DNA from: Anaeromicropila herbilytica
GTDB lineage: Bacteria > Bacillota > Clostridia > Lachnospirales > Lachnospiraceae
DNA: 64,000 nt
Direction of reading: 5' to 3'
NCBI RefSeq assembly: GCF_016591975.1
Contig: NZ_AP024169.1
Location: 4,193,001-4,257,000, forward strand
Part shown: in pieces, positions 17,901 through 26,316 of the stretch
How positions within the stretch are numbered: the first letter of the stretch is position 1
Layout: the number at the start of each line of letters is the position of its first letter
Notes under the pieces: model-generated
What the model was told of the DNA's origin: nothing
Database searches by the model: none
The model's input: the letters and a program-made list of their open reading frames with translations, nothing else
Translations under genes and position numbers: made by a program

Positions 17901-19508
17901 TCAATCTAGCGTTTCATGTACCATTGAAATCTCTGATAATAACAACTTTTCTATTTCAATTGCAGGAATTGGCTTGCAATAGTAATAACCCTGACCTATG
18001 TCACACTGATATTTTTTTAAAAATTCTAATTGTTCAATTGTTTCTACACCTTCTGCAATAACACTTAAATTCATATCATGTGCTAATCGAATAATTGTTT
18101 GATAGATTAGGGATTCATCCTCCTTATTCTTTATTTTATTTAGAAATTCATAATCTATCTTTAGTATATCAAACGGTAATAGGTTTAAATAATTGAGCGA
18201 CGAATAACCACTACCGAAATCATCAATTGCAATTGATATCCCATATTCTTTTAGCTTCTGTAAATGAATCTTGGCTTTATCTAGTTCCATCATAACTGCT
18301 GTTTCTGTAACTTCTACCTCAATCTCTCCAGGCTGAATCTTTAATTCATCTAGTATATTACAGATATTCTCAAATACCTTCGTATTTGTTATCACGCAAC
18401 CCGACATATTAATGGCTATTTTCACTGAAGGTAATCCTTTTTTATCCCATTCCCTTTTTTGTTCGATTGCTGTTTTTAACGTCCATTCACTAAGTTCTAC
18501 TATATATCCAGTCTTCTCTGCGATCGAAATAAATTCAATTGGTGGAATAAATCCTTTGGTTGGATGATTCCAACGAATAAGTGCCTCTAGTCCGAATAAT
18601 TCACCAGTTCTTATGTCATATTGAGGTTGAAAATATAGTAACAATTCCTTGTTCGGAAGTGCTTCTCTTAATCGATTGCTTAATTGTATAAACTTTATAC
18701 TATTGAGATGCATGCAATTTTCAAAGATTGTAAACCCGTCTTTCCCCTTTGCTTTCTGTTCAAACATAGCAATTTCTGCTCTTTGCATTAATGTCTTAAA
18801 TTCAGTTCCATGCTCCCCATATAGTGAAGCTCCCATACTTACAGTAATAAAAAATTGATTTTCTTCTATTTCCCATTGACCACGAATCTTTTTTAGAAGA
18901 TAATCTAATTGCTCACACAGAGTTCTTGTTTCCTCTACTCCTTTTATAAGAATTGCAAATTCATTTCCTATAATCTTAGCTACGATTCCTCCTTTCGACT
19001 CGAATTGGTATGCTGATATATCCATAGCAAATTCCTTTATAAAATTATCTGAGGTTTCATATCCCATGATGTCATTCAAATGTTTAAAATTATCAATATC
19101 TAAGATTATTACAGCATATTTCTGATTATGCCTTGCTGCCTTTAGGGCTTCTTGTTCAAGATATGCACGGTTAGGCAGACCAGTTAGTCTATCATAATAG
19201 GTAAGCGACTGAAAAGATCTTCGAATGATATAGCAGAATATAGCTGCTGTTACAATAACATAGAACCATCCTTTATAGAGTTGCATTTGCTTTAATACTT
19301 GAATATCCTTTGTAAATATTAACAGTACTTTATCAGAAACAGTAATCCACAATGCACCTGTTAAAAGATAGATTAAAGTAACCTTACAGGTTTCAAAATT
19401 AAGTCCTTTTGTACTCATAAAATTTCTTTGATTCTTTTTATATTTTCTATATCTCTTATAAAGCCTATTTTTTCTTCGTTTCTGGTTACGATTTTTCGAA
19501 TCATTCAT
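17901..19508 (-). CDS. Membrane EAL phosphodiesterase with degenerate GGDEF domain
   Basis: This 535-residue protein has two membrane segments (about 42-66 and 79-100), a GGDEF domain at about 105-265 and an EAL domain at about 275-525. The GGDEF signature reads IGNEF, so cyclase activity is unlikely, and such domains often act as GTP-sensing modules. The EAL domain keeps EALIRW, the Asn in INMSG, Glu in VTETAVM, DDFGSGYSS, the Lys in LKIDY, and AEGVET, as in active c-di-GMP phosphodiesterases. A good promoter lies upstream. It is the first gene of an operon with the GGDEF/HD-GYP protein, so both genes can lower c-di-GMP. Confidence 0.92.
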   Translation of the reverse strand: MNDSKNRNQKRRKNRLYKRYRKYKKNQRNFMSTKGLNFETCKVTLIYLLTGALWITVSDKVLLIFTKDIQVLKQMQLYKGWFYVIVTAAIFCYIIRRSFQSLTYYDRLTGLPNRAYLEQEALKAARHNQKYAVIILDIDNFKHLNDIMGYETSDNFIKEFAMDISAYQFESKGGIVAKIIGNEFAILIKGVEETRTLCEQLDYLLKKIRGQWEIEENQFFITVSMGASLYGEHGTEFKTLMQRAEIAMFEQKAKGKDGFTIFENCMHLNSIKFIQLSNRLREALPNKELLLYFQPQYDIRTGELFGLEALIRWNHPTKGFIPPIEFISIAEKTGYIVELSEWTLKTAIEQKREWDKKGLPSVKIAINMSGCVITNTKVFENICNILDELKIQPGEIEVEVTETAVMMELDKAKIHLQKLKEYGISIAIDDFGSGYSSLNYLNLLPFDILKIDYEFLNKIKNKEDESLIYQTIIRLAHDMNLSVIAEGVETIEQLEFLKKYQCDIGQGYYYCKPIPAIEIEKLLLSEISMVHETLD

Positions 19509-19552
19509 CTATTACTACGCCTTTCTAGTATTGAGTTTTGTATCTTATATTT

Positions 19553-19581
19553 ATCTTACTTTCATTTCCTCTTTATGTCAA
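19553..19581 (-). promoter_or_regulatory. SigA-type promoter of the EAL-GGDEF operon
   Basis: On the minus strand a perfect TTGACA box is followed after 17 bases by TAAGAT. It lies 45 bases upstream of the EAL gene start. Confidence 0.65.
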
Positions 19582-19670
19582 GTATTGTCGAATAATGTAA
19601 GCTGGTAGTTATTTCAGTATTTTCCTTTTGAATATCTAATAACCAGTTAATTGTGTTTTTACCAATAAAA

Positions 19671-19710
19671 AATACGTGTAAATGTTTTCTATTCAACATT
19701 TACACGTATT
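19671..19710. terminator. Terminator of the sigma-D-controlled gene
   Basis: A perfect 14-bp stem (AATACGTGTAAATG with its complement) encloses a 12-nt loop and is followed on the minus strand by ATTTTTTATT. It lies 21 bases after the stop codon of the 287-residue protein. Confidence 0.85.
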
Positions 19711-19730
19711 GATTGAATTTTAATTAATAT

Positions 19731-20594
19731 TTACACTACTCTATTTATAGATGTTGTGAATTTGTTGTTCTTCTCACCTAGTGCATCCATAACTCCATTC
19801 CATTTTTCGGACAGGTTTTTAATCTCCGTAGCAAGATCCTTACTTCGTGACCCTCCATTTGTAATAATCGTCTTGTAGATATTATCAATCTGACTCTTCA
19901 CTTTACTGGAATCTTGTACATCTACTCCGTTATAAAGCTGAGTAAATTGCCTCATAGATGATTGAAAATCATCCATTCCGCCATTAACGGTATCTAACAT
20001 ATCTTTTCCTTTTTGCTTCCAACCAAGGTTAACAAGGTTAGAATCGTTTGTACCTATCATCTGCTCTGCAAATATTTTTTCAAAATTCACAAAATGATTG
20101 GATAATTGATTCGTCATATCATCAACATAAGAATTAAACTTATCTCTATATTCCTCTGGAACTAATCTTTCAGAAATATACTTGAATTCCAGATTCGTCT
20201 GAGCAATTCTAAGGCCATATGTATCGCTTTGGCACTGGGTATTACTTAAGGTATCTGTTGCTGCATTTATTGCACTCTTAAGAGTCGTTGTCTGTTCTTT
20301 GCTTAGACCCTTCATGTGATTAAGAAAATATTCAAAATCACTAGTATCCGTATTCCCAGTATCATCATTTACCTTAACTTTAAATTGCTCCTCTTCTGTC
20401 TCTGTTGATGTCGTTAGAATATTGATATCATTAACTTTCTCAATTGCACCTTTCATAGCATCACTGGTTAGATCTGTTATTGTTTTGGCATAAGATGTTT
20501 TCTCTCTATCAAGCTTATGATAGGACGCCTGGTATAGGTTCTTCTGATGCTCTGTGCCTAATGATTGGCTATTACTTACGCTACTAATGGACAT
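19731..20594 (-). CDS. Unknown protein, probably of the motility regulon
   Basis: I do not recognise this 287-residue soluble protein. It has no signal peptide or membrane segment. It begins with a Ser/Asn/Gln-rich stretch, and the rest looks mainly alpha-helical and acidic, with long amphipathic helices at about 110-215 and 225-285. That profile, a Ser/Gln-rich N-terminus followed by helices, resembles small flagellar or secreted helper proteins, but no family motif is seen. The ribosome site AAAGGAGGG lies close to the ATG. A strong match to a sigma-D (FliA-type) promoter ends just upstream, and chemotaxis and c-di-GMP genes are neighbours, so a motility role is inferred. Confidence 0.75.
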   Translation of the reverse strand: MSISSVSNSQSLGTEHQKNLYQASYHKLDREKTSYAKTITDLTSDAMKGAIEKVNDINILTTSTETEEEQFKVKVNDDTGNTDTSDFEYFLNHMKGLSKEQTTTLKSAINAATDTLSNTQCQSDTYGLRIAQTNLEFKYISERLVPEEYRDKFNSYVDDMTNQLSNHFVNFEKIFAEQMIGTNDSNLVNLGWKQKGKDMLDTVNGGMDDFQSSMRQFTQLYNGVDVQDSSKVKSQIDNIYKTIITNGGSRSKDLATEIKNLSEKWNGVMDALGEKNNKFTTSINRVV

Positions 20595-20628
20595 ATTATC
20601 CCTCCTTTATATACATTTATATAAAGGG

Positions 20629-20655
20629 TTATCGGCATATTTTGGTAAATGTTGA
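20629..20655 (-). promoter_or_regulatory. Probable sigma-D (flagellar) promoter
   Basis: On the minus strand TCAA is followed after exactly 15 bases by GCCGATAA, matching the TAAA-N15-GCCGATAT type of sigma-D promoters. The -10 box ends 34 bases upstream of the ATG of the 287-residue protein. Confidence 0.62.
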
Positions 20656-20781
20656 GCATTTTATACTATTTATTAGATAAACTATAGTTTTATAGATAAA
20701 ATTATTTTGATTTTCCTTATTATCATAATAATAAAATATTACTTCTACTTCAAATCCATCATAATATTTTTCGTTAATCAT
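20629..20781 (-). CDS. Small protein of unknown function (50 aa)
   Basis: A 50-codon frame begins MINEKYYDGFEVEV and ends TFTKICR. It has a very good ribosome site (GGGGAGGGAG, 6 bases before ATG). The product is rich in Tyr, Asn and Lys, has no obvious signal peptide and matches nothing I know. Its stop codon overlaps the -10 box of the sigma-D-type promoter of the next gene. Coding is supported mainly by the ribosome site and an uninterrupted frame. Confidence 0.5.
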   Translation of the reverse strand: MINEKYYDGFEVEVIFYYYDNKENQNNFIYKTIVYLINSIKCSTFTKICR

Positions 20782-21223
20782 ATTTGCTCCCTCCCCTACC
20801 ACCTTGGTTGTATATTACAGTTTAATACAGTTGAGATAAACACTTGAACTATGTTAAAATGATTACAACTATAGTTTATCTACTTTAATAGTATTCTTAA
20901 TGAATTCTATTTACAAAAGAAGGGGCGTAATCATGAGAAGAGAAGGGGAACAAGTAGCTGTGGGGAAACTACGAAAGAGGAATTCAGTTAAAATTGTTGA
21001 TAACGCAAATTTCACCGTATTATTACAAAACCTTTGAAATTATTGTAAACTCAGTATATAATAGGAAGGTTCCTTGTGAGTATTTTATCATCGCCTTATA
21101 TCAAGATTATGAAAAACAACTAGGAACTGCTTTAAGTAAGCTTATGTTAGAACGAGTACAAATAATAAGCTCTATTACAATAAGTACGCTTAATGAATAT
21201 TATTTACAAATGAAGGAGTAAAC
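20782..21223. other. Divergent intergenic region with chemoreceptor-start duplicate
   Basis: This region separates the minus-strand small gene from the plus-strand chemoreceptor. It holds a decayed duplicate of the chemoreceptor gene start (20890-20990). A TTG-started frame at 20994-21221 ends next to the chemoreceptor ribosome site but has no ribosome site of its own, and I do not call it. Confidence 0.45.
20890..20990 (+). pseudogene. Decayed duplicate of the chemoreceptor gene start
   Basis: The 100 bases resemble 21185-21283: an upstream stretch (TTAATGAATTCTATTTACAA against TTAATGAATATTATTTACAA), a ribosome site and the first codons. The duplicate would encode MRREGEQVAVGKLRKRNSV, against MRTKGKQETVGKIKKRSSV in the intact gene, and then runs out of similarity and stops after 34 codons at 21037. 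It is the relic of a partial tandem duplication or of a second receptor gene. Confidence 0.7.
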
Positions 21224-23266
21224 ATGAGAACAAAAGGTAAACAAGAAACTGTAGGAAAAATCAAAAAAAGGAGTTCTGTTGAATTTAAGATTTTATTTGT
21301 ACCACTAATCATTATATTTATAGTGATCTTGGCAATAACTATTTTTGCTATGAAGATTAGTCGAGACAGTTTGATTCAGCAAATGAAAACGGATGGTTCG
21401 AATTTAGCTGAGCAAATAAAATCTCAAGTAGCGATCAATATCAAGACAACGGATTCCATTGATCAATCAATCGCAGACAAAATTAAAACAACTGGATCAT
21501 TTATCCTAAATAATGCTAATAAAGTTGATAATCAATATTTAACTAAAGTTGCAAAACAATTTAATTTAGATGAAGTTAACTATATTGATAAAGAAGGTAA
21601 CATTATCTTTTCCAATATAAGTACAAGTGTGGGATCCTCTTTTGACAATAAACATATCGCTTACCCTGTTATAAGTGGAGATAAGAGTTTCTTGGTGGAA
21701 AACATTAGACAGAGCAGAGAAACTGGTGATTATTACAAATATGGTTACGTAGGAAAAAAAGGAATTGCGACGGTTCAGATTGGTATTATATCTAATTCAA
21801 CACAGGATCTATATAATGAGATTGCACTTCAAACTATAATGGATAATTTGGCTAAACATAAAAATATCAATTATGCAGTATTTATTGACAATAACTTAGT
21901 TCTAACCGCAAATAGTGATAAATCCAGTATAGGTGATAAAGTACATGACTATGGAAGCAAACGTGCGGCAGTAGAAGGGAAAAAATATTCATCCATATTT
22001 AATGATGAAGGAACGCAAGTATATGATGTGTTAACTCCTGTCTTTGATGGAAATAAATTATTAGGTGCTATAGATATCGGTCTTTCTATGAAAACTGTGA
22101 ACGATACTTTTATACATATGCTCATTATTATTATTATAGTTGCTATCATAGCTTTCATTGTTGCATCTATGATACTTATTAGGATATCAAAGGGGATAAC
22201 TAATCCTTTGAAAAAGCTTGTATTTGTCTCTGGGAAAATTGCACAAGGTGATTTAAGAGATTCGATTGAAATAAAACGCAAAGATGAAATTGGAGCATTA
22301 TGTGATAGTTTTAATGTAATGAAAGATTACTTAAAAGATACCATGAAAACGATAAAGACTGGTTCTCTTGAAGTTAGTAATATGTCCTCTAATCTAAGCT
22401 TGAATGCAACACAAATGACTGTAACAACTGGTGAGGTTACAAATGCCGTGCAAGAAGTTGCCAAAGGTGCGGAGCAACAAGCTAGTGATTTGGTCCAAAT
22501 ATCTGATCATGTATTCAAATTAGCAGCTGAATTAGACAACATATATGATAAAATCAATGGTGTTAAAGAAAGCTCAACTTTGACAGAAGAAAAAGCCATC
22601 ATTGGAAAACAGCAAATTGATATTTTATTAACATCAATAGAGAAAATTAAGTATTCCTTCCAAGAACAAGCGGCTAAAATTAATAGTCTTAATTCTAGTA
22701 TGTCAGAAGTTAGTATTATTACAAATGTTATTAACGATATTTCTAATCGAACCAATCTTCTCGCTCTTAACGCTGCAATAGAAGCCGCAAGAGCTGGTGA
22801 AGCTGGAAGAGGATTTGTTGTTGTATCCGAGCAAGTCAGAGAATTATCCGAACAGACGAAGAATGCTACAAATGAGATACAAGGATTAGTTGAGTCAATT
22901 AGTGATGAGACTAAGAGTGTACTAGACAATTCTGCTATTGTAACTGATATGGTTGATCATCAATCAACTACTGCTCAAAGTGCCAAGACAGCGTTTGATG
23001 ATCTATTAAGTTCCTTATCTAATATTGGACCTTTTGTAACGGAAACATATATGTCATTACAGACAACAATGGAATCTAAGAATATAATTGTTGATAATGT
23101 AGATAGTATAACTTCAGTGGCAGAAGAAGTATCTGCATCATCACAAGAAATGGCTGCAGGTGCAGAAGAAACGTTAGCAAGTACAGAAGAAATAGCAGGC
23201 TATGCACATAAAATGGAAAGTATATCGAAAAAGCTGAATGATGAAATAAATAAATTTCAAATATAA
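21224..23266 (+). CDS. Methyl-accepting chemotaxis protein
   Basis: This 680-residue transmembrane chemoreceptor has a membrane helix at about 27-49, an extracytoplasmic sensor region (Cache-like, about 50-290), a second helix at about 296-320, a HAMP domain at about 322-375 and the cytoplasmic signalling coiled coil to the end. The hairpin tip that binds CheA and CheW is seen in NRTNLLALNAAIEAARAGE near 510-530. The ligand is not predictable. It has an AAGGAG ribosome site 6 bases before ATG. A relic of its own 5' end lies about 300 bases upstream. It is transcribed away from the sigma-D-controlled gene. Confidence 0.95.
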   Translation: MRTKGKQETVGKIKKRSSVEFKILFVPLIIIFIVILAITIFAMKISRDSLIQQMKTDGSNLAEQIKSQVAINIKTTDSIDQSIADKIKTTGSFILNNANKVDNQYLTKVAKQFNLDEVNYIDKEGNIIFSNISTSVGSSFDNKHIAYPVISGDKSFLVENIRQSRETGDYYKYGYVGKKGIATVQIGIISNSTQDLYNEIALQTIMDNLAKHKNINYAVFIDNNLVLTANSDKSSIGDKVHDYGSKRAAVEGKKYSSIFNDEGTQVYDVLTPVFDGNKLLGAIDIGLSMKTVNDTFIHMLIIIIIVAIIAFIVASMILIRISKGITNPLKKLVFVSGKIAQGDLRDSIEIKRKDEIGALCDSFNVMKDYLKDTMKTIKTGSLEVSNMSSNLSLNATQMTVTTGEVTNAVQEVAKGAEQQASDLVQISDHVFKLAAELDNIYDKINGVKESSTLTEEKAIIGKQQIDILLTSIEKIKYSFQEQAAKINSLNSSMSEVSIITNVINDISNRTNLLALNAAIEAARAGEAGRGFVVVSEQVRELSEQTKNATNEIQGLVESISDETKSVLDNSAIVTDMVDHQSTTAQSAKTAFDDLLSSLSNIGPFVTETYMSLQTTMESKNIIVDNVDSITSVAEEVSASSQEMAAGAEETLASTEEIAGYAHKMESISKKLNDEINKFQI

Positions 23267-23343
23267 TGAAGTCCAAGAACCTTGAATATTCGTCCAGAAA
23301 ATGATACTATAATTACCAAACCCTTGAAAGGATGCGAATAAAT

Positions 23344-23724
23344 ATGAGTTTAAAGAAAGACTATGCTTCAAGAAAAGTAAAAGATGTTATAGATTCCGTT
23401 TCCAAATTATATTTAGGAAAACAAGAGCCAGGTTACTTACCAAACGGTACTAACTTAGAGGAACTTGACCACCTATATAAGAAAATTATTCAGTTAGCTG
23501 ATGAGGGAAATATCAACGAAGCTGAAAATGAGCTATACCAATTCTTAGATTTTGATGATGAAAACCTATTCGAATTAGCATTATCCTTCTATGTTCATAT
23601 CAACGAATTTGACGAGGATTATTTGGAAGAACATGATTTCTCGAAAGATGAGATTCTGTATGGAACACAGAATATTGTTAGAAAATTTAAGGGATTAACG
23701 GATATTGATTTTTTGTTTAAGTAA
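23344..23724 (+). CDS. DUF6483-like small protein
   Basis: This is a soluble acidic protein of 126 residues. Its N-terminal part (KVKDVIDSVSKLYLGK) and the segment LYKKIIQLADEGNINEAEN resemble the DUF6483 family of Firmicutes, which have no assigned function and contain TPR-like helices. The start is placed at the second ATG (23344), since AAAGGA lies 12 bases before it and only 1 base before the alternative at 23332. It lies 77 bases after the chemoreceptor and may be co-transcribed; a bidirectional terminator follows at 23801. Confidence 0.7.
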   Translation: MSLKKDYASRKVKDVIDSVSKLYLGKQEPGYLPNGTNLEELDHLYKKIIQLADEGNINEAENELYQFLDFDDENLFELALSFYVHINEFDEDYLEEHDFSKDEILYGTQNIVRKFKGLTDIDFLFK

Positions 23725-23800
23725 GGATTAAGAAATTTGTATAATTGAATCTGACTTATCATTGCACAAAATAAATGTTCAAACAGAATAACTAGATAAC

Positions 23801-23845
23801 ATAAATCGTGACCCAATTAAGCATATTTATTGGGTCACGATTTAT
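23801..23845. terminator. Bidirectional terminator between convergent genes
   Basis: A perfect 17-bp stem (ATAAATCGTGACCCAAT and complement) encloses an 11-nt loop between the plus-strand DUF6483-like gene and the minus-strand exopolysaccharide operon. It ends both units. Confidence 0.88.
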
Positions 23846-23873
23846 TATCCATTTTCTTTTCATTTATAATTTC

Positions 23874-25040
23874 TTATTGAATTTTACCTTTCAAAATACG
23901 CTTTACAGTTCCGGCAAACATACGTATATTTAACTTAAATGATAGTGACCTAGCATATGGTAATAATTTGATAATCGAATACCTAGGAATCTTTTTCCCC
24001 ATAAGCTTCATTGCTAATATTCTTGAAAACATGGAACCTTTTCTCATTAGTTGACCTGGTTGGATTTTTTCTATAATTTTAGTGTCAGTTATATTCTCTA
24101 GCTGAACAATATGAGCACTTTGCATGTCCATCAATAATTTATTTCCTTTATTAGTCCTAGCAAAGATAACATTTCTGCCTTCTCTTTCTTCAAAGGATGG
24201 TTGATTATCTTCTAAGTACCATCCATCTCCACAACTGATGTCAGCTGCCTCTCCTACACCTTCCCAGCAAAAACGACAGATATCTTGAATATCTCTACCG
24301 AGTACTTTTCCCCAAGATTCCTCATACTCGACTGTTGCAATATTTCCTTCTATATCCACTCCAGATGTTTTCCCAGGCCAACCATTTCCTCTATAAATAA
24401 AAGATTGCAATGTATTTCGTTTCAATCCCATACGTTTTAACAATTTGTCATTAGCTTGAGTAGATGGAGTTCCTCCACAGAAAAAAGTTAATAAATATAA
24501 AATTGTACTATTCAATTCTTTACTTTTTTCTAGATAAGCACGTAAAACTCGTATATCGCACGGTTTTCCTATAACAGCATATTTCCTTCTGGTGTCGATA
24601 TTATCTAATAACCCTTCTAACGATGCTGATGCTGTATATCGAGAGCCACAGCACTGTTTCACATCTTGGGAAGTAGAATTCCATACAACTTCTGTCTTCA
24701 TCTGATCATGTTTTGATGTAGCTATTTGAACAACTTGATCTACTATTCTTTCATCCAATAAATAACATGCGATTGCTGTAAGTATGCCACCAGATGAGGC
24801 CTTTTTTCTAATTTGGGAATCAATAGCGTAACCATAATATATTCCCTCTAGCAAACCCCACATTCCGTTTTTTGTTTTAACTCCTACCTGATTACAATAG
24901 CAAATTGATGTATCAAAATTAGTTAAAAAAGATTTTTCACTTGGTCTATAATAGCCTTGCTCATTTATATTTCCATTTACAAAATGACTGCATAGACCAC
25001 AACCACAACAGTATTTATACTCAATGCTTTTATTCTCCAT
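23874..25040 (-). CDS. FrhB-like iron-sulfur enzyme of the exopolysaccharide operon
   Basis: This 388-residue protein belongs to the coenzyme F420 hydrogenase/dehydrogenase beta-subunit family. Members found in polysaccharide clusters accompany pyruvyltransferases and have no settled role. The N-terminal Cys cluster (CCGCGLC, residues 11-17) is of ferredoxin type, KASSGGILTA near 80-90 is the FrhB signature, and further Cys residues lie in CRFCWEG near 255. It is the last gene of the nine-gene operon and lies 14 bases after the pyruvyltransferase gene, a pairing that is common. A redox or sugar-modifying role is inferred. Confidence 0.85.
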   Translation of the reverse strand: MENKSIEYKYCCGCGLCSHFVNGNINEQGYYRPSEKSFLTNFDTSICYCNQVGVKTKNGMWGLLEGIYYGYAIDSQIRKKASSGGILTAIACYLLDERIVDQVVQIATSKHDQMKTEVVWNSTSQDVKQCCGSRYTASASLEGLLDNIDTRRKYAVIGKPCDIRVLRAYLEKSKELNSTILYLLTFFCGGTPSTQANDKLLKRMGLKRNTLQSFIYRGNGWPGKTSGVDIEGNIATVEYEESWGKVLGRDIQDICRFCWEGVGEAADISCGDGWYLEDNQPSFEEREGRNVIFARTNKGNKLLMDMQSAHIVQLENITDTKIIEKIQPGQLMRKGSMFSRILAMKLMGKKIPRYSIIKLLPYARSLSFKLNIRMFAGTVKRILKGKIQ

Positions 25041-25054
25041 TATATTTTCCTACT

Positions 25055-26266
25055 TTAATTTATGTTATTAAGTTCCATAACTTGCACCAATAACTCTTGA
25101 TACTTAATTAGATTAGCATGATATATTTTTTCTGCATTTTTAATACCCTTTTTTAAATCCTCTAAATTATTCATATAATCCATAAATTGATCAATAGCAC
25201 TATCAACCCCCATAGTAGTTTTTGCATCAATATAGTATGGATACCCAAGAGTATCAAATAATCCATTAAATTTACGGCTATATGCTACTGGTATTACTGG
25301 TACACAGCTTGAAGTCGCTCCTATTGTTGAATGCATTCTTGCACCTGAGAATAAATTCATTCCTGATATATAACTTTTAGCCTCCATGGCTGATCCAAAT
25401 CTTCCTGGTAAAATTGTATCCGGAAAATTACTATGTAATTTTTCACAAACTGAGTAATCATCATCCACATTTTTATTATCATAAATAACATGTGGAACTA
25501 AATGTACTTGAACATTTTCCATTTCACAGAGCTTATCAATTAACTTGTCAATAAAATCTTTATATGAAAAAGACAATTTAAAATAATTGTCATGATTATA
25601 TCCACCATTATATAAAAGTCCTGATACGTTTATTCCAATATTAAATTTATTATTATTGAAGTATTGTTTTGTAAAATGCAATGCAAATGCAACATCAATA
25701 ACTTGATATGTTTTATTTTCAAAACCGAGTTTTTTACAACATTGATAGGAACTTTGATCACGGACAAAAATTACTTTCAACTTTTTTAGAGTATTCCTAG
25801 CTACAATTTCCCCTAATTTTGTATTAAAAGGTCCTATAGTTTGAGGTCCAAAAAAAGCACAAATCTGATTCAGCTTACATCCCAAAATAGGAATAGATTC
25901 AGCAAAAATACGCTTAATTCCATAATTATCTGTATATCCATCACCACCACATAAGTCAATAACGTAGTCACACTGTTCAAAAGCATGTGTAGCTTTTAAA
26001 ATCCAAGGTCTTAACAACATATTCTTTGGTCTCGGATATGTTTTATATGAAAATTTATTCTTTGTAAACCCTTCAAGTGAAGTATAAGCTTCCAAATCTC
26101 TTTTTTCACCGGATTCAGCTAATATTACTACATATTCAACAGTAATATTATATTTTTCAAAAACTTCATCCATTAATTTCAAATTAGAAATAGCTAAAGC
26201 TGAACATCCTAGATTATAATCTCTAATTAAATGCGATATAAGTCCTATTTTCATATTCTTTATCAT
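25055..26266 (-). CDS. Polysaccharide pyruvyl transferase family protein
   Basis: This 403-residue protein is of the CsaB/WcaK type and is expected to move pyruvate from phosphoenolpyruvate onto a sugar of the repeating unit. The N-terminal GLISHLIRDYNLGCSALA segment, the LCGGDGYTDNYG motif near 95-106 and the FGPQTIGPF segment near 138-146 are typical. The C-terminal half has SGARMHSTIGA near 295-305, the conserved Arg/His region. It is followed immediately by the FrhB-like gene, a frequent pair in exopolysaccharide loci. Sugar acceptor unknown. Confidence 0.85.
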   Translation of the reverse strand: MIKNMKIGLISHLIRDYNLGCSALAISNLKLMDEVFEKYNITVEYVVILAESGEKRDLEAYTSLEGFTKNKFSYKTYPRPKNMLLRPWILKATHAFEQCDYVIDLCGGDGYTDNYGIKRIFAESIPILGCKLNQICAFFGPQTIGPFNTKLGEIVARNTLKKLKVIFVRDQSSYQCCKKLGFENKTYQVIDVAFALHFTKQYFNNNKFNIGINVSGLLYNGGYNHDNYFKLSFSYKDFIDKLIDKLCEMENVQVHLVPHVIYDNKNVDDDYSVCEKLHSNFPDTILPGRFGSAMEAKSYISGMNLFSGARMHSTIGATSSCVPVIPVAYSRKFNGLFDTLGYPYYIDAKTTMGVDSAIDQFMDYMNNLEDLKKGIKNAEKIYHANLIKYQELLVQVMELNNIN

Positions 26267-26316
26267 TCCTTTCTCTTCTTAATTAATCACCTCATATTTA
26301 TATATTCTTACTCTAC

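Noticed and set aside
20994..21221. A 75-codon frame before the chemoreceptor gene
   Set aside because: It begins with TTG without a ribosome site and partly overlaps the duplicated leader sequence; I cannot separate it from chance.
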